Shown: positions 37,230-46,470, counted from the stretch's first letter. The stretch: 64,000 nt of DNA from Nitrosococcus wardiae (GCF_004421105.1 NZ_CP038033.1:763659-827658), one strand, 5' to 3'. Numbers and translations: made by a program. Notes: generated from the letters alone by a model not told the origin.

Positions 37230-37529
37230 ATGGCAAAAGTGGAGACTGTTCTCCAAATCCGTACCAAATACGAGTCTCTCGCTCCGCTCTTGGACGAGAG
37301 GAGCAAAAGGTGCTGGGTGGCGACTGAAGCGAGCATGATGGGCTAGGCTGGGATCTTTGCCGTGGCGCAAGCCACCGGTTTGTCTCGCAACACCCAAGCA
37401 GGAGATACACTCATATATAAGAGTTTCACTCACACCGCCTGGCCACGAGGCGGAAGTTTCGTGGTGAATTCCAGCGTCCATACCCTAGCCTGGCTCTCCC
37501 CCGGGCTATTTTTTGCCTTATGCGCTTAA
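37230..37529 (+). pseudogene. ISAzo13-like transposase N-terminal fragment
   Basis: From the ATG at 37230 the frame reads MAKVETVLQIRTKYESLAPL, LDERSKRCWVATEASMMG, stop, then AGIFAVAQATGLSRNT. This is the N-terminus of ISAzo13-family transposases, whose normal text is LDER.RR.WAATEA..LG-GGI..VA.ATG.SR.TI. A TGG or GGG codon has become TAG and the rest of the gene is missing; the remaining frame to 37529 is not recognised. Upstream, TAACTTGA/TCAAGTTA (37191-37212) forms a small palindrome near the cas6e breakpoint. Confidence 0.65.
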
Positions 37530-37531
37530 AA

Positions 37532-37547
37532 TGTGATCCATATCACA
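37532..37547 (+). promoter_or_regulatory. CRP-type binding site
   Basis: TGTGATCCATATCACA is a perfect match to the CRP consensus TGTGA-N6-TCACA. Its centre (37539.5) is about 61 bp before the predicted start of the small RNA at 37600, the class I activator position. Confidence 0.6.
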
Positions 37548-37563
37548 CTTTGGGCAAGTGAAT

Positions 37564-37591
37564 TTGCACATGTCCAAGCAAAAACTATTTT
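37564..37591 (+). promoter_or_regulatory. Putative sigma-70 promoter of the small RNA
   Basis: TTGCAC at 37564-37569 and TATTTT at 37586-37591 are separated by 16 bp. The predicted start is about 37598-37601, just at the first stem-loop of the candidate RNA. Confidence 0.45.
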
Positions 37592-37599
37592 TAATTTTA

Positions 37600-37695
37600 G
37601 GTGCGCGTTAATTCGGCTCATTAACCGCACCTTCCCTTAATACGGGCATAAGTAAGTAATGGGCACGTAGCTCCTTTGCTGTGTGCCCTTTTTTT
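37600..37695 (+). ncRNA. Candidate small RNA with two stem-loops
   Basis: The roughly 95-nt segment opens with a stem GGTGCG-c-GTTAAT paired with ATTAAC-CGCACC (37600-37631, one bulge). A single-stranded linker follows, then a terminator stem GGGCAC/GTGCCC (37661-37688) with seven T. The terminator loop contains CTCCTTT, complementary to a strong Shine-Dalgarno AAAGGAG. No protein is encoded. Promoter and CRP-type site lie upstream at the right distances. The call is inference from these elements together. Confidence 0.5.
37661..37695 (+). terminator. Rho-independent terminator
   Basis: A 6-bp stem GGGCAC/GTGCCC with a 16-nt loop is followed by TTTTTTT at 37689-37695. It ends the candidate small RNA. 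Confidence 0.8.
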
Positions 37696-37735
37696 ATAGG
37701 GTAAGTGTACTTATTGCCCTGGTGGAATGGAGTAG

Positions 37736-37855
37736 ATGGGAAAACACCCCGACAATAGAGAGATTACCCCCTGGCGGATCAGAGCGATGGCGGCTAAGCG
37801 GTTAGCCGCTGGGGTGGCTATTTTTCCTTCTGGTGCTTACTTTCTGCTTACATAA
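37736..37855 (+). CDS. Possible 39-aa basic peptide
   Basis: ATG at 37736 with GGAG 5 bp upstream (GGAGTAGATG) opens MGKHPDNREITPWRIRAMAA, KRLAAGVAIFPSGAYFLLT, stop. The layout is a basic amphipathic stretch followed by a short hydrophobic one. It matches no family I know and may be chance; the ribosome binding site is the only support. Confidence 0.2.
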   Translation: MGKHPDNREITPWRIRAMAAKRLAAGVAIFPSGAYFLLT

Positions 37856-37893
37856 ACAAAAACAGCGGCCCTGCATGGTTGCATAAACCGCTG
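37856..37893 (-). terminator. Terminator of the CAT-anticodon tRNA
   Basis: On the minus strand, CAGCGG (37893-37888) pairs with CCGCTG (37868-37863) and is followed by TTTTTGTTT. It lies 9 bp beyond the tRNA 3' end. A related stem sits outside the other att copy, near 33551-33573. Confidence 0.7.
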
Positions 37894-37901
37894 ATTCTTT
37901 T

Positions 37902-37977
37902 TGGTGGGCCCAGTAGGACTCGAACCTACGACCCAGGGATTATGAGTCCCCTGCTCTACCGACTGAGCTATAGGCCC
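37902..37977 (-). tRNA. tRNA with CAT anticodon (Met elongator or Ile2)
   Basis: A full cloverleaf: acceptor GGGCCTA/TGGGCCC with one G-U pair, D-arm GCTCAGTCGGTAGAGC, anticodon loop CTCATAA, T-arm GTAGGTTCGAATCCTAC, and encoded CCA. It starts G1-C72, so it is not the initiator. The position just after rpoD is like that of E. coli ileX, so a lysidine-modified Ile2 tRNA is possible; sequence alone does not decide. It is the integration site of the island. Confidence 0.93.
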
Positions 37978-37996
37978 AATAATATCTTCTGTTAGG

Positions 37997-39805
37997 TTAC
38001 TGGCTCTCCATGTCCAAGAAGCTGCGCAACTGCTCCGAACGGGAAGGATGGCGCAATTTACGCAGGGCCTTAGCCTCAATCTGGCGGATTCGCTCCCGGG
38101 TTACATCAAACTGCTTGCCCACTTCTTCCAGAGTATGGTCGGTGTTCATATCAATCCCAAAGCGCATCCGCAGCACTTTAGCTTCGCGTGGGGTCAAACC
38201 CGCCAATATTTGTTGCGTGGTTTCCCGCAAGCCGGAGAAGATCGCTGCATCAGGCGGGGACATAACCTCAGTATCCTCGACAAAATCTCCCAAGTGGGAA
38301 TCTTCATCGTCGCCAATGGGAGTTTCCATTGAGATAGGTTCTTTAGCAATCTTCAGAACCTTCCGCACTTTATCTTTCGGCATATCCACCCGCTCAGCCA
38401 ACTCATCGGGGGTTGGCTCCCGGCCCATTTCTTGTAACATTTGGCGTGAGACGCGGTTGAGCTTATTGATAGTCTCAATCATGTGTACTGGAATCCGGAT
38501 AGTGCGGGCTTGATCAGCAATTGAGCGGGTAATTGCCTGTCTTATCCACCAAGTAGCATAAGTGGAAAACTTATAACCACGGCGATATTCAAATTTATCA
38601 ACCGCTTTCATGAGACCAATGTTGCCTTCCTGGATTAAATCCAAAAACTGGAGGCCACGGTTAGTATATTTTTTGGCGATGGAGATTACCAAGCGCAAAT
38701 TTGCCTCGACCATCTCCTTTTTCGCCCGTCGAGCCCGTGCTTCCCCAATAGACAAGGAGCGATTAGCCTCCTTAATCTCGGCAATACTCATGCCCGCTTC
38801 CCGCTCTAGGGCAACAAGCTTCTCTTGAGCTTGTCGAATCGCCTCCCCTTTTTTTCTGAGTACGGAAGAATAATGTTTTTTCGCCCGAATATGCTTTTCT
38901 ACCCAGGTCAGGTTCGTTTCCTGCCCTTGGAATGAAGATAAGAAATCCTGGCGCGGCATATGTGCTTGATTCACCGCAATTTGCATGATAGTCCGCTCAA
39001 GCGCACGAATCTTTGCCACTACTGCACGGAGGTTTTCTATCAACTGGTGAGACAAACGAGGTACGAGCTTGAATTGGAGGAAACATTCGCTCATTACCTC
39101 CGATAGCTCAGCTAGCGCTTTACTATCGTCCTTGGAAGCGGCTTCCTGGCGCAACTGGTGCAATTCACGCAGTTGGATAAACTGTTCCCGGGCCCTCTCA
39201 GGATCAGGACCGCCATCATTTTCTTCCTCTGCACTATCTTCAGCCGAGTCGGCAACAGCCTCCTCTTCCGCAATAGCTTCCTTGATATCCTCTTCCTCTG
39301 ACTCATGAAATCCGGAAATCATGTCAGCCAAGCGGGTTTCACCTGTCTCCACCCTTTCATATTGGCGCAATAATTCAGCGACACTACCAGGGAAAAGAGA
39401 AAGGGCAGTATGAACTTGACGCATTCCCTCTTCGATCCGCTTAGCAATGCGAATCTCCCCTTCTCGGGTCAAAAGCTCGACGCTGCCCATTTCCCGCATA
39501 TACATGCGGACCGGATCCGAAGTCCGGGCAAACTCTCCATCCACAGAGACCAGGGCGGCAGCGGCTTCCTCAGCGGCCTCCTCATCGGCAACAGCGGCAT
39601 CCATAATGGCTAGGGCATCTGCTTCCGCCATATCTTCATGCACGGAAATACCCATGTCATTGAACATAGTAATGATATCTTCGATCTGTTCTGGATCGAT
39701 GACATCGTCAGGCAAGTGATCATTCACTTCGCTGTAGGATAGATACCCCCGATCCTTACCCCTAGCGATCAAGAGCTTTAATTGTGACTGGCGATCTTGC
39801 TCCAT
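37997..39805 (-). CDS. rpoD: RNA polymerase sigma-70 factor
   Basis: A 602-residue primary sigma factor. Region 1.1 is at the N-terminus ([20 protein letters not shown]), region 1.2 holds [11 protein letters not shown], a long acidic non-conserved region lies at about 170-220, region 2 carries the -10 recognition and melting residues ([20 protein letters not shown]), and region 4.2 ends the protein ([20 protein letters not shown]). It directs housekeeping transcription. It is last in the rpsU-yqeY-dnaG-rpoD macromolecular synthesis cluster. Confidence 0.98.
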   Translation of the reverse strand: MEQDRQSQLKLLIARGKDRGYLSYSEVNDHLPDDVIDPEQIEDIITMFNDMGISVHEDMAEADALAIMDAAVADEEAAEEAAAALVSVDGEFARTSDPVRMYMREMGSVELLTREGEIRIAKRIEEGMRQVHTALSLFPGSVAELLRQYERVETGETRLADMISGFHESEEEDIKEAIAEEEAVADSAEDSAEEENDGGPDPERAREQFIQLRELHQLRQEAASKDDSKALAELSEVMSECFLQFKLVPRLSHQLIENLRAVVAKIRALERTIMQIAVNQAHMPRQDFLSSFQGQETNLTWVEKHIRAKKHYSSVLRKKGEAIRQAQEKLVALEREAGMSIAEIKEANRSLSIGEARARRAKKEMVEANLRLVISIAKKYTNRGLQFLDLIQEGNIGLMKAVDKFEYRRGYKFSTYATWWIRQAITRSIADQARTIRIPVHMIETINKLNRVSRQMLQEMGREPTPDELAERVDMPKDKVRKVLKIAKEPISMETPIGDDEDSHLGDFVEDTEVMSPPDAAIFSGLRETTQQILAGLTPREAKVLRMRFGIDMNTDHTLEEVGKQFDVTRERIRQIEAKALRKLRHPSRSEQLRSFLDMESQ

Positions 39806-39925
39806 ATTCTCAACTTGCTATCAAGAGGCTCAAAAATAACTACCTGCTAAACCGAAAACCAAATCTGAAAAGTATACACTATTTTCACCTTAACTGCCTA
39901 GCCAAGCTTTACATACCAGGTAGAC

Positions 39926-41641
39926 CTACTTGGCCGCCAGCAAAGCAAGTAACTCTTGTTGCTCCGCAGCAGTCAAGGAAGGCTGATTGGAAAGCATTGT
40001 CATCCGCTGCTCCGCTGCTTGGGCCTGCAAACGCTTTAAAGCGGCTTGTAACTCCAATACCATATTCTCATCAGTCAAAAATAATTCCCAGCTAGCTAAT
40101 TGCTCCAGATATCGACCCATTTCCGAATCCCGCCAGCGTTCAAGCAAGGCTGCCGTATTTAAATGTGGACTGCTTTGCAATAATTCAATCAACTCCTGGA
40201 GTAATTTTGCCCCTGTCCCCTCTAATCCCCGCAAGGAGAAGTTCTCCTCTACCGATTGAATTAAATTAGGTCGCTGGAGCAAAATAGCCACTGCTTTTCG
40301 TGCTAGAGGCGCCATATCTCGAGCCAACCGCCGAGGGGGCACTACTGGGGAAACTTTTCCTTGACTTAAGTGACGAGTGAGAGCTGCCTGATCTACGCGG
40401 GCAACTTCCGCTAGACGAGCAAGCAACATATCCCGATAAACCCCTGACGGGATCTTAGATACAAGGGGCCGGGCTAATTCTACTAGGCGTGCCCGTCCAT
40501 CCATACTGCCAAGGTTAACCTTTTGCCGCAAACTATTTAGCAAAAAATCTGATAATGGCGTAGCCTTTTCAAGGCGGGCCTCAAAAGCAACCTGACCCTC
40601 AGCGCGCACTACGGTATCCGGATCTTCTCCTTGAGGTAAAAACAAAAACTGCACCTGCCGTCCTTGACTCAATAAGGGAAGTGTTGTTTCCAGCGCCCGC
40701 CAAGCTGCTCGGTAGCCAGCTCGATCTCCGTCAAAACAAAATACGACCACTGACGTCATCCGGAATAACTGGGTCAAATGATCCGAAGTAGTTGCCGTTC
40801 CTAAGGTCGCCACAGCATAACGAATATTATGCTCAGCCAAGGCCAAGACATCCATGTACCCCTCCACTACCAACAACCTATCACAGTGGCGGACTGATTG
40901 TCGTACTTGGTACAAGCCATAAAGCTCCCGCCCTTTATGAAATAACGGCGTTTCAGGTGAATTAAGGTATTTTGGAGATCCCTCACCCAAAAGACGACCG
41001 CCAAAGCCAACCACTCGCCCCCGATAATCATGAATGGGGAACATTATCCGATCTCGAAACCGATCGTAACAACGGCCATTCCCTTTATCGATCACTAAAC
41101 CCGCTGTCTGAAGATGGGATCTAAGCGGCAATGGCATATGGCGTAGCAATGCATCCCAACGGGAGGGGGCAAAACCCAGTCCAAACTCAGTAATAATAGA
41201 GTGGCTTAGACCCCGTTCCCGCAAATAAGCTTTGACTCGCCCCTGATGGACCCCTATTTTTAGCTGCTGCTGGTAAAACTCTGCAGTATAGGACAACACT
41301 TCATACAGGCCCTGGTGGCAACTGCGAGGGGTTGAACCGGAACCCTGGGGAATAGTCATTCCCACCCGTTGCGCTAGTTCCTCTACCACCTCAATAAAAC
41401 TAAGACGGTCAAAGGCTATTAAGAAACCGATGACCGTCCCATGGACACCACAACCAAAGCAGTGATAGAACTGTTTTTGTGGGCTAACCGTAAAGGATGG
41501 GGTCTTTTCGTTGTGAAAAGGACAACAGGCAACATATTCGCGGCCAGCCTTGCGTAAAGGAATACGGGAATCTATCAATTCCACGATATCCGTACGCGCC
41601 ACCAGCTCGTCAATGAACTCTTGCGGGATCCGCTCCCCCAT
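39926..41641 (-). CDS. dnaG: DNA primase
   Basis: A 571-residue primase. The N-terminal CHC2 zinc finger is CCPFHNEKTPSFTVSPQKQF then YHCFGCGVHG. The TOPRIM domain contains LLVVEGYMDVLAL and VVFCFDGDRAGYRA with the metal-binding acidic residues. The C-terminal DnaB-binding domain follows. It synthesises RNA primers at replication forks. Position between yqeY and rpoD is typical. Confidence 0.98.
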   Translation of the reverse strand: MGERIPQEFIDELVARTDIVELIDSRIPLRKAGREYVACCPFHNEKTPSFTVSPQKQFYHCFGCGVHGTVIGFLIAFDRLSFIEVVEELAQRVGMTIPQGSGSTPRSCHQGLYEVLSYTAEFYQQQLKIGVHQGRVKAYLRERGLSHSIITEFGLGFAPSRWDALLRHMPLPLRSHLQTAGLVIDKGNGRCYDRFRDRIMFPIHDYRGRVVGFGGRLLGEGSPKYLNSPETPLFHKGRELYGLYQVRQSVRHCDRLLVVEGYMDVLALAEHNIRYAVATLGTATTSDHLTQLFRMTSVVVFCFDGDRAGYRAAWRALETTLPLLSQGRQVQFLFLPQGEDPDTVVRAEGQVAFEARLEKATPLSDFLLNSLRQKVNLGSMDGRARLVELARPLVSKIPSGVYRDMLLARLAEVARVDQAALTRHLSQGKVSPVVPPRRLARDMAPLARKAVAILLQRPNLIQSVEENFSLRGLEGTGAKLLQELIELLQSSPHLNTAALLERWRDSEMGRYLEQLASWELFLTDENMVLELQAALKRLQAQAAEQRMTMLSNQPSLTAAEQQELLALLAAK

Positions 41642-41749
41642 ACCCCCTAGTACCTAGGCATAGAAACAGACACAAAAACATTAACAAATATAGTGCCTAT
41701 CCGGACAAAAAATAGCTGAATATTAAAAGCTTGTCGAGGGAATCCAAAG

Positions 41750-42220
41750 TCAGCTAGGCGCTGCCGTTAATCGCGACTTGACTTTAGCGCTCACCACCGC
41801 CATATCGGCGCGGCCCTGTATGCGGGGTTTCAGAATCCCCATTACCTTGCCCATATCCTTTATTGTCGCCGCCTGAGACTGCCTAATCGCCTCCTCAATG
41901 AGCTGTTCAATTTCAGCCTCGCTGAGTGGCGTTGGCATATAACTTTGAATCACCTCCAACTCAAAACGCTCTTTTTCAGCCAAATCTTCTCTTCCCGCGG
42001 CTTCGTATTGCTCCAAAGCCTCACGCCGCTGTTTCAGCATTTTCTCTAACAGTGCAATGATTTGCGTATCTTCTAAAGGCTCACGGGTGTCTACTTCAAA
42101 CTGCTTAAGGGTCGCCATTACCATCCGCAAGACTCCCAGCCGAGCTTTATCTTTAGCCCGCATAGCAGCCTTCACTTCTTCCTGTAAGCGTGTTTTCAGT
42201 GAACCCATTTCAGTCACCAT
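41750..42220 (-). CDS. yqeY: GatB/YqeY domain protein
   Basis: A 156-residue helical protein: SLKTRLQEEVKAAMRAKDKA, EKERFELEVIQSYMPTPLSE, and a C-terminal MGKVMGILKPRIQGRADM, typical of YqeY. The domain resembles the tRNA-binding tail of the GatB amidotransferase subunit, but its role alone is unclear. Starts at 42220 or at the ATG at 42208 are both possible. It sits between rpsU and dnaG. Confidence 0.93.
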   Translation of the reverse strand: MVTEMGSLKTRLQEEVKAAMRAKDKARLGVLRMVMATLKQFEVDTREPLEDTQIIALLEKMLKQRREALEQYEAAGREDLAEKERFELEVIQSYMPTPLSEAEIEQLIEEAIRQSQAATIKDMGKVMGILKPRIQGRADMAVVSAKVKSRLTAAPS

Positions 42221-42259
42221 TAAAAAATTTCAGTCAAACGGCAAGGAGGGTAAATAGAT

Positions 42260-42475
42260 TCAATAGAGGCGGGTTCGGCGTGCTCTCTCACGTGCTAACT
42301 TCTTCATGGAGCGCTTGACTGCAGCTGCGGCTTTACGCTTGCGAACAGCCGTAGGCTTTTCATAAAATTCCCGGCGTCGGACTTCCGATAAAACGCCTGC
42401 CTTTTCACAAGTCCGCTTGAAGCGACGAATAGCAACATCAAAAGGCTCGTTCTCTTTTACTCGGATGCTTGGCAT
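42260..42475 (-). CDS. rpsU: 30S ribosomal protein S21
   Basis: A 71-residue basic protein starting [20 protein letters not shown], with [20 protein letters not shown] and a C-terminal arginine-rich tail, diagnostic of S21. A GAGGAG ribosome binding site precedes the ATG. Upstream, TATACT with TTAACT 18 bp further forms a likely promoter. It is the first gene of the rpsU-yqeY-dnaG-rpoD cluster and divergent from tsaD. Confidence 0.98.
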   Translation of the reverse strand: MPSIRVKENEPFDVAIRRFKRTCEKAGVLSEVRRREFYEKPTAVRKRKAAAAVKRSMKKLARERARRTRLY

Positions 42476-42616
42476 AAAATCTCCTCTGTTAACTTACAAC
42501 TAGTATAGGAAAAAACTTACTCTTGAGTTAAAGTTTGCGGATTCTACGAATTACAAGCCAAAAATGCAAAAAGGATTTGCCAACAAAACTGATGCTCCCG
42601 GCCCTCTATAAAACCC

Positions 42617-43624
42617 ATGCGCATACTTGGAATTGAAACTTCCTGTGACGAAACAGGAGTTGCCATTTTTGACAGCAAGCGGGGACTGTTGGCCCATGTC
42701 CTCTACAGTCAGGCAGAACTCCATGCTGACTACGGTGGGATTGTCCCGGAATTGGCCTCCCGGGATCACATTCGCAAGTTATTACCCTTGCTTCGCAAGG
42801 TGCTAGACCAGGCAGGCCTTCACAAGCGAGATATTGACGGTGTTGCCTATACCGCAGGCCCAGGGCTAATCGGTGCCCTATTAGTAGGGGCTGCAGTGGG
42901 TCGCAGCCTGGCCTGGGCCTGGGGTAAACCGGCGCTTGCCGTCCATCATATGGAAGGGCATTTACTCTCTCCCCTGTTAGAAGCTGACCCCCCTGATTTT
43001 CCATTTTGCGCGCTCCTCGTCTCCGGAGGCCACACCATGCTGATAGCGGTAAGCCGTATTGGGGCTTACCAGGTGCTCGGCGAATCCCTTGATGATGCGG
43101 TGGGGGAAGCTTTTGACAAGACAGCAAAACTCCTTGGGCTGGGCTATCCAGGAGGACCCGCCCTGGCCAAACTTGCCGAACAGGGGAATCCGGATCGTTT
43201 TCATTTCCCACGTCCTATGCTCGACCGTCCAGGTTTAGACTTTAGCTTTAGCGGGCTAAAGACCTATGCCCTCAACACCTTGCACGAGAATGGACCTGAA
43301 GCTGGCGCCGATATTGCCCGGGCCTTTCAGGATGCCGTCGTGGAGACCCTCACCGTCAAATGCCGCCGGGCCTTGCAACAAACAGGACTCAAGCGTCTGG
43401 TCGTCGCTGGTGGGGTTAGCGCCAACCAAGCGCTCCGAGAACGGCTTAAGGTTATGGGAGCCCAGGAAAATGCCCAAATCTATTATCCACGGTTGGCTTT
43501 TTGTACCGATAACGGGGCCATGATTGCTTTCGCTGGCTGTCAACGTCTTTTAGCTGGAGAGCACGCCGGCCTTGGATTTAAGGCCCAGGCGAGATGGCCC
43601 TTGGATAGTTTGCCAGAGATTTAA
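42617..43624 (+). CDS. tsaD: tRNA N6-adenosine threonylcarbamoyltransferase
   Basis: A 335-residue protein starting [19 protein letters not shown]. The metal-binding [13 protein letters not shown] histidines and the ATP-binding [13 protein letters not shown] and [13 protein letters not shown] motifs are clear. It makes t6A37 in ANN-decoding tRNAs. Divergence from rpsU is conserved in gammaproteobacteria. The stop overlaps the convergent plsY stop by 4 bp. Confidence 0.98.
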   Translation: MRILGIETSCDETGVAIFDSKRGLLAHVLYSQAELHADYGGIVPELASRDHIRKLLPLLRKVLDQAGLHKRDIDGVAYTAGPGLIGALLVGAAVGRSLAWAWGKPALAVHHMEGHLLSPLLEADPPDFPFCALLVSGGHTMLIAVSRIGAYQVLGESLDDAVGEAFDKTAKLLGLGYPGGPALAKLAEQGNPDRFHFPRPMLDRPGLDFSFSGLKTYALNTLHENGPEAGADIARAFQDAVVETLTVKCRRALQQTGLKRLVVAGGVSANQALRERLKVMGAQENAQIYYPRLAFCTDNGAMIAFAGCQRLLAGEHAGLGFKAQARWPLDSLPEI

Positions 43625-44214
43625 CTCGATTTGTCTAAACGGCCTTCCTGGCCGCTGAGCAAACGTCGAATATTATCTTGATGACGCCAAAGCAAAAACA
43701 CCATCAGGACGGTGACTGCCACTCTAATTGCGGTCTCCGGTACTAGCCACCACGCCAAGAAAGGGGCAAGCACAGCTGCGCAAAGTGCTGAAAGAGATGA
43801 GATTCGCCAGCGCCAAAACACCAGCAGCCAGATGCTCAGCACGGCTAGGGCAAGGGGCCAAGAAAAGCCTAGCAATACCCCTAAACCGGTGGCCACTCCC
43901 TTACCCCCATGAAACCCAAAAAATAGCGGATAGAGATGACCCCAGAAGGCCGCTAATCCTACTCCAGCAATAACCCAGGCCTCGACTCCCATTCCCCCTG
44001 CTAACCACACGGGAAAAATCCCCTTGAGGGTATCCCCAAGGAGCACTACCGCTGCGAGCCGCTTACTGCCCAAGCGCAAAATATTAGTCGCACCAGGATT
44101 TCCCGATCCTTGAGCGCGGGGATCTCCTAAACCCGCCAATCGTGCCACGATAATAGCACTGGATAAGGATCCTACAACATAACCTATGAGCAGCAGAATT
44201 AAAGTAGTCAGCAT
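43621..44214 (-). CDS. plsY: Glycerol-3-phosphate acyltransferase PlsY
   Basis: The start at 44214 ([20 protein letters not shown]) fits the family better than the longer frame to 44274; 197 residues. It is a five-helix membrane protein with [16 protein letters not shown], the glycine-rich [14 protein letters not shown] and [15 protein letters not shown] motifs. It acylates glycerol-3-phosphate from acyl-phosphate. Position next to tsaD and folB matches gammaproteobacterial genomes. Confidence 0.95.
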   Translation of the reverse strand: MLTTLILLLIGYVVGSLSSAIIVARLAGLGDPRAQGSGNPGATNILRLGSKRLAAVVLLGDTLKGIFPVWLAGGMGVEAWVIAGVGLAAFWGHLYPLFFGFHGGKGVATGLGVLLGFSWPLALAVLSIWLLVFWRWRISSLSALCAAVLAPFLAWWLVPETAIRVAVTVLMVFLLWRHQDNIRRLLSGQEGRLDKSS

Positions 44215-44320
44215 GTTATGATTGGTCGTTTTCTCTATCTGAGCCTGGGCAATTTCCTGGCTAAAGATATCCATTATATTGATACTCTGTGTTACCGGCT
44301 ATACTACTTGTTGAAATGCA

Positions 44321-44692
44321 ATGGACATCGTCTATTTAAACGATTTACGTATTGATACTGTGATTGGTATTTATGATTGGGAGCGTCGAATCAAGCAGAC
44401 GATTTCCCTGGATTTAGAAATGGCCACCGATGTCGCCAAAGCCGCTGCCAGCGATAACATTGAGGACACCCTCGACTACAAAGCAGTGGCCAAACGAATG
44501 ATAGACTTCGTCGGCAATAGCGAATTTCTATTGGTGGAAACTTTGGCAGAACGTGCGGCGCAGATTATATTAAATGAATTTGGAGTTTCTTGGCTGCGCC
44601 TTAAGGTGGACAAGCAAGGCGCCGTGCGCGGTGCTCGAGGTGTAGGAGTTATTATCGAGCGCTGCCAGCCCAAGGAGCCAGCACAGCCTTAA
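44321..44692 (+). CDS. folB: Dihydroneopterin aldolase
   Basis: A 123-residue protein, MDIVYLNDLRIDTVIGIYDW with the conserved Glu/Tyr and DYKAVAKRMIDFVGNSEFLL, VETLAERAAQIIL. It makes 6-hydroxymethyl-dihydropterin in folate synthesis. It is followed 5 bp later by folK, the next enzyme of the pathway. Confidence 0.96.
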   Translation: MDIVYLNDLRIDTVIGIYDWERRIKQTISLDLEMATDVAKAAASDNIEDTLDYKAVAKRMIDFVGNSEFLLVETLAERAAQIILNEFGVSWLRLKVDKQGAVRGARGVGVIIERCQPKEPAQP

Positions 44693-44697
44693 ACATT

Positions 44698-45186
44698 ATG
44701 GCCCGTGCATATGTTAGTATAGGCAGCAACATCAACCGGGAGAACAATATCCGTGCTGGAGTCAATGCGCTCCGCCGCCGCTATGGATCGCTTATCATTT
44801 CACGGGTATTTGAAAGCGAGTCAGTAGGATTTCAAGGCGATAATTTTTACAATTCGGTAATCGGCTTTGATACCAATGAGCCACCCCAAACAATCGCCCA
44901 TGCCCTCCATGAGATTGAGCGGGCCTGCGGCCGCAAGCGTGGTGGTCCCCGCTTCGCCCCCCGAGTTCTCGATTTGGATCTCCTACTTTACAATGACTTA
45001 GTCATCAATGAGCCAGGGCTCCAAATCCCCAGGGATGATATTCTTAATTATGCTTTTGTACTCCAGCCCCTAGCAGAGATTGCGCCCCACCGGCATCACC
45101 CTGTTCTAAACAAATCTTATGCCGATCTCTGGGCTGCCGTTGATAAATCCTCAAACCATTTATGGCCAACCGACTTGAACCTATAA
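44698..45186 (+). CDS. folK: 2-amino-4-hydroxy-6-hydroxymethyldihydropteridine diphosphokinase
   Basis: A 162-residue protein with ARAYVSIGSNINRENNIRAG, FESESVGFQGDNFYNSVIGF and the signature RFAPRVLDLDLLLYND, which binds magnesium through its two Asp residues. It pyrophosphorylates the pterin made by FolB. Length is normal. Confidence 0.96.
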   Translation: MARAYVSIGSNINRENNIRAGVNALRRRYGSLIISRVFESESVGFQGDNFYNSVIGFDTNEPPQTIAHALHEIERACGRKRGGPRFAPRVLDLDLLLYNDLVINEPGLQIPRDDILNYAFVLQPLAEIAPHRHHPVLNKSYADLWAAVDKSSNHLWPTDLNL

Positions 45187-45187
45187 G

Positions 45188-45265
45188 CCTTTTTTCAAGG
45201 AGGAAAAACGGGTTTGCGGAACACCACCGGCTCGCTTCTAAAACACCTCATATTTTAGTCATAGG
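45188..45265. repeat. Dispersed 78-bp repeat, copy 2
   Basis: It matches 31536-31613 at 74 of 78 positions in the same orientation. It begins 2 bp after the folK stop and ends 18 bp before the next gene. Here only one arm of the inverted-repeat structure seen at copy 1 is present. Confidence 0.7.
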
Positions 45266-45282
45266 TACTTAACCTCCTGCCC

Positions 45283-46470
45283 ATGGTTTCCCCACATCAC
45301 CGCAGAGACTCTCTTCCTCGCCCTAATCCGGCGGCCTTAGCCCATAGCCAAAAATTGCAAAGTTTCATCCGGGAGGCTATTGAGCAAAATGGTGGTCAAA
45401 TTTCTTTTGCCCGCTTTATGGAGCTAGCGCTTTATTCACCGGGTTTAGGCTATTACATGTCAGGTCTGCACAAGTTAGGCGCTTCCGGTGATTTTACCAC
45501 TGCTCCTGAACTCTCCCCCCTCTTTGCCCGCTGTCTCTCTCGCCAATGCCAGCAAATTTTAGAGTTGCTCGGATCAGGTGACATCTTGGAATTTGGGGCG
45601 GGATCGGGCTGCATGGCCGCCGATTTGCTAGCTGAGCTGGACAACCGAGGTAACCTACCAGAACAGTATTTCATCTTGGAACTTAGCGCCGAGTTACGCC
45701 AACGGCAGCAACAGACGCTGCAACAGCAAGTTCCTCACCTCGCCTCAAAAGTAAGCTGGTTAGACCGTCTACCCGATAACATTCAGGGATTGGTGCTTGC
45801 CAACGAGGTCTGTGATGCCATGCCTGTACATTGCTTTCAGCTAGAGGATGAGCACAGTTGGGAACGCCATGTAGGCTATGAGGGAGATACCTTTGTTTGG
45901 AAAAAAGGCCCTTTCAGCCATGCTCGACTTAAAGAGCGCGCCACCGAGATACGTCTGTTGCTTAAACAGGTAAGCCACTACACGTCTGAAGTCAATTTAG
46001 CCATGGAGAGCTGGGTGGCTGAAATTGCTTACCGTTTACAACAAGGAATGCTGCTCATTATCGATTATGGCTTTCCCCGGAAAGAGTATTATCACCCGGA
46101 TCGAACAACTGGAACCCTCATGTGCCATTATCGCCATCGGGCACATCCAGACCCGCTGATCTTACCAGGATTACAAGATATTACCGCCCATGTGGATTTT
46201 ACTGCCCTCGCCGAGGCAGGCCATAACAGCGGGCTTAGGGTCGCGGGTTATTGTTCCCAAGCTGACTTCTTGCTGGCCTGCGGTTTGGATGAATTAGCGA
46301 TGGCTGAAATCGCAGCAGGAGGATACCACGCTTTGGAAACCAGCAATCAGATCAAACGCCTCACCCTTCCCAGCGAGATGGGCGAACTTTTCAAGATTCT
46401 TGCCCTGACTCGGGGGATAGACCCACCCTTACTGGGCTTTAGCTTGCGAGACCGGCGGGCTCGCCTATAG
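45283..46470 (+). CDS. SAM-dependent methyltransferase, MidA/NDUFAF7 family
   Basis: A 395-residue protein with ISFARFMELALYSPGLGYYM, GDFTTAPELSPLFARCLSRQ, and the SAM-binding ILEFGAGSGCMAADLL loop, followed by LVLANEVCDAMPV and IDYGFPRKEYYHPDRTTGTL. This is the DUF185/MidA family; the mitochondrial member methylates an arginine of complex I subunit NDUFS2. A similar protein arginine methyltransferase role is inferred. It overlaps the end of the convergent lipoprotein gene by 6 bp. Confidence 0.92.
   Translation: MVSPHHRRDSLPRPNPAALAHSQKLQSFIREAIEQNGGQISFARFMELALYSPGLGYYMSGLHKLGASGDFTTAPELSPLFARCLSRQCQQILELLGSGDILEFGAGSGCMAADLLAELDNRGNLPEQYFILELSAELRQRQQQTLQQQVPHLASKVSWLDRLPDNIQGLVLANEVCDAMPVHCFQLEDEHSWERHVGYEGDTFVWKKGPFSHARLKERATEIRLLLKQVSHYTSEVNLAMESWVAEIAYRLQQGMLLIIDYGFPRKEYYHPDRTTGTLMCHYRHRAHPDPLILPGLQDITAHVDFTALAEAGHNSGLRVAGYCSQADFLLACGLDELAMAEIAAGGYHALETSNQIKRLTLPSEMGELFKILALTRGIDPPLLGFSLRDRRARL

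Larger units (their letters stand above)
33564..37901. mobile_element. Small genomic island integrated at a tRNA gene
   Basis: The boundaries are the partial tRNA repeat at 33564-33631 and the intact tRNA at 37902-37977. Inside are a tyrosine integrase remnant, a GC-rich antiporter gene, a broken HicB/HicA pair, a cas6e fragment, an ISAzo13-like fragment and a candidate small RNA. Composition shifts sharply at about 34.6 and 36.1 kb. The island is decayed and cannot excise with its own integrase. Confidence 0.85.

Noticed and set aside
36851-37500. Possible CRISPR array next to cas6e
   Set aside because: No regularly spaced direct repeats could be found on either strand anywhere in the island.
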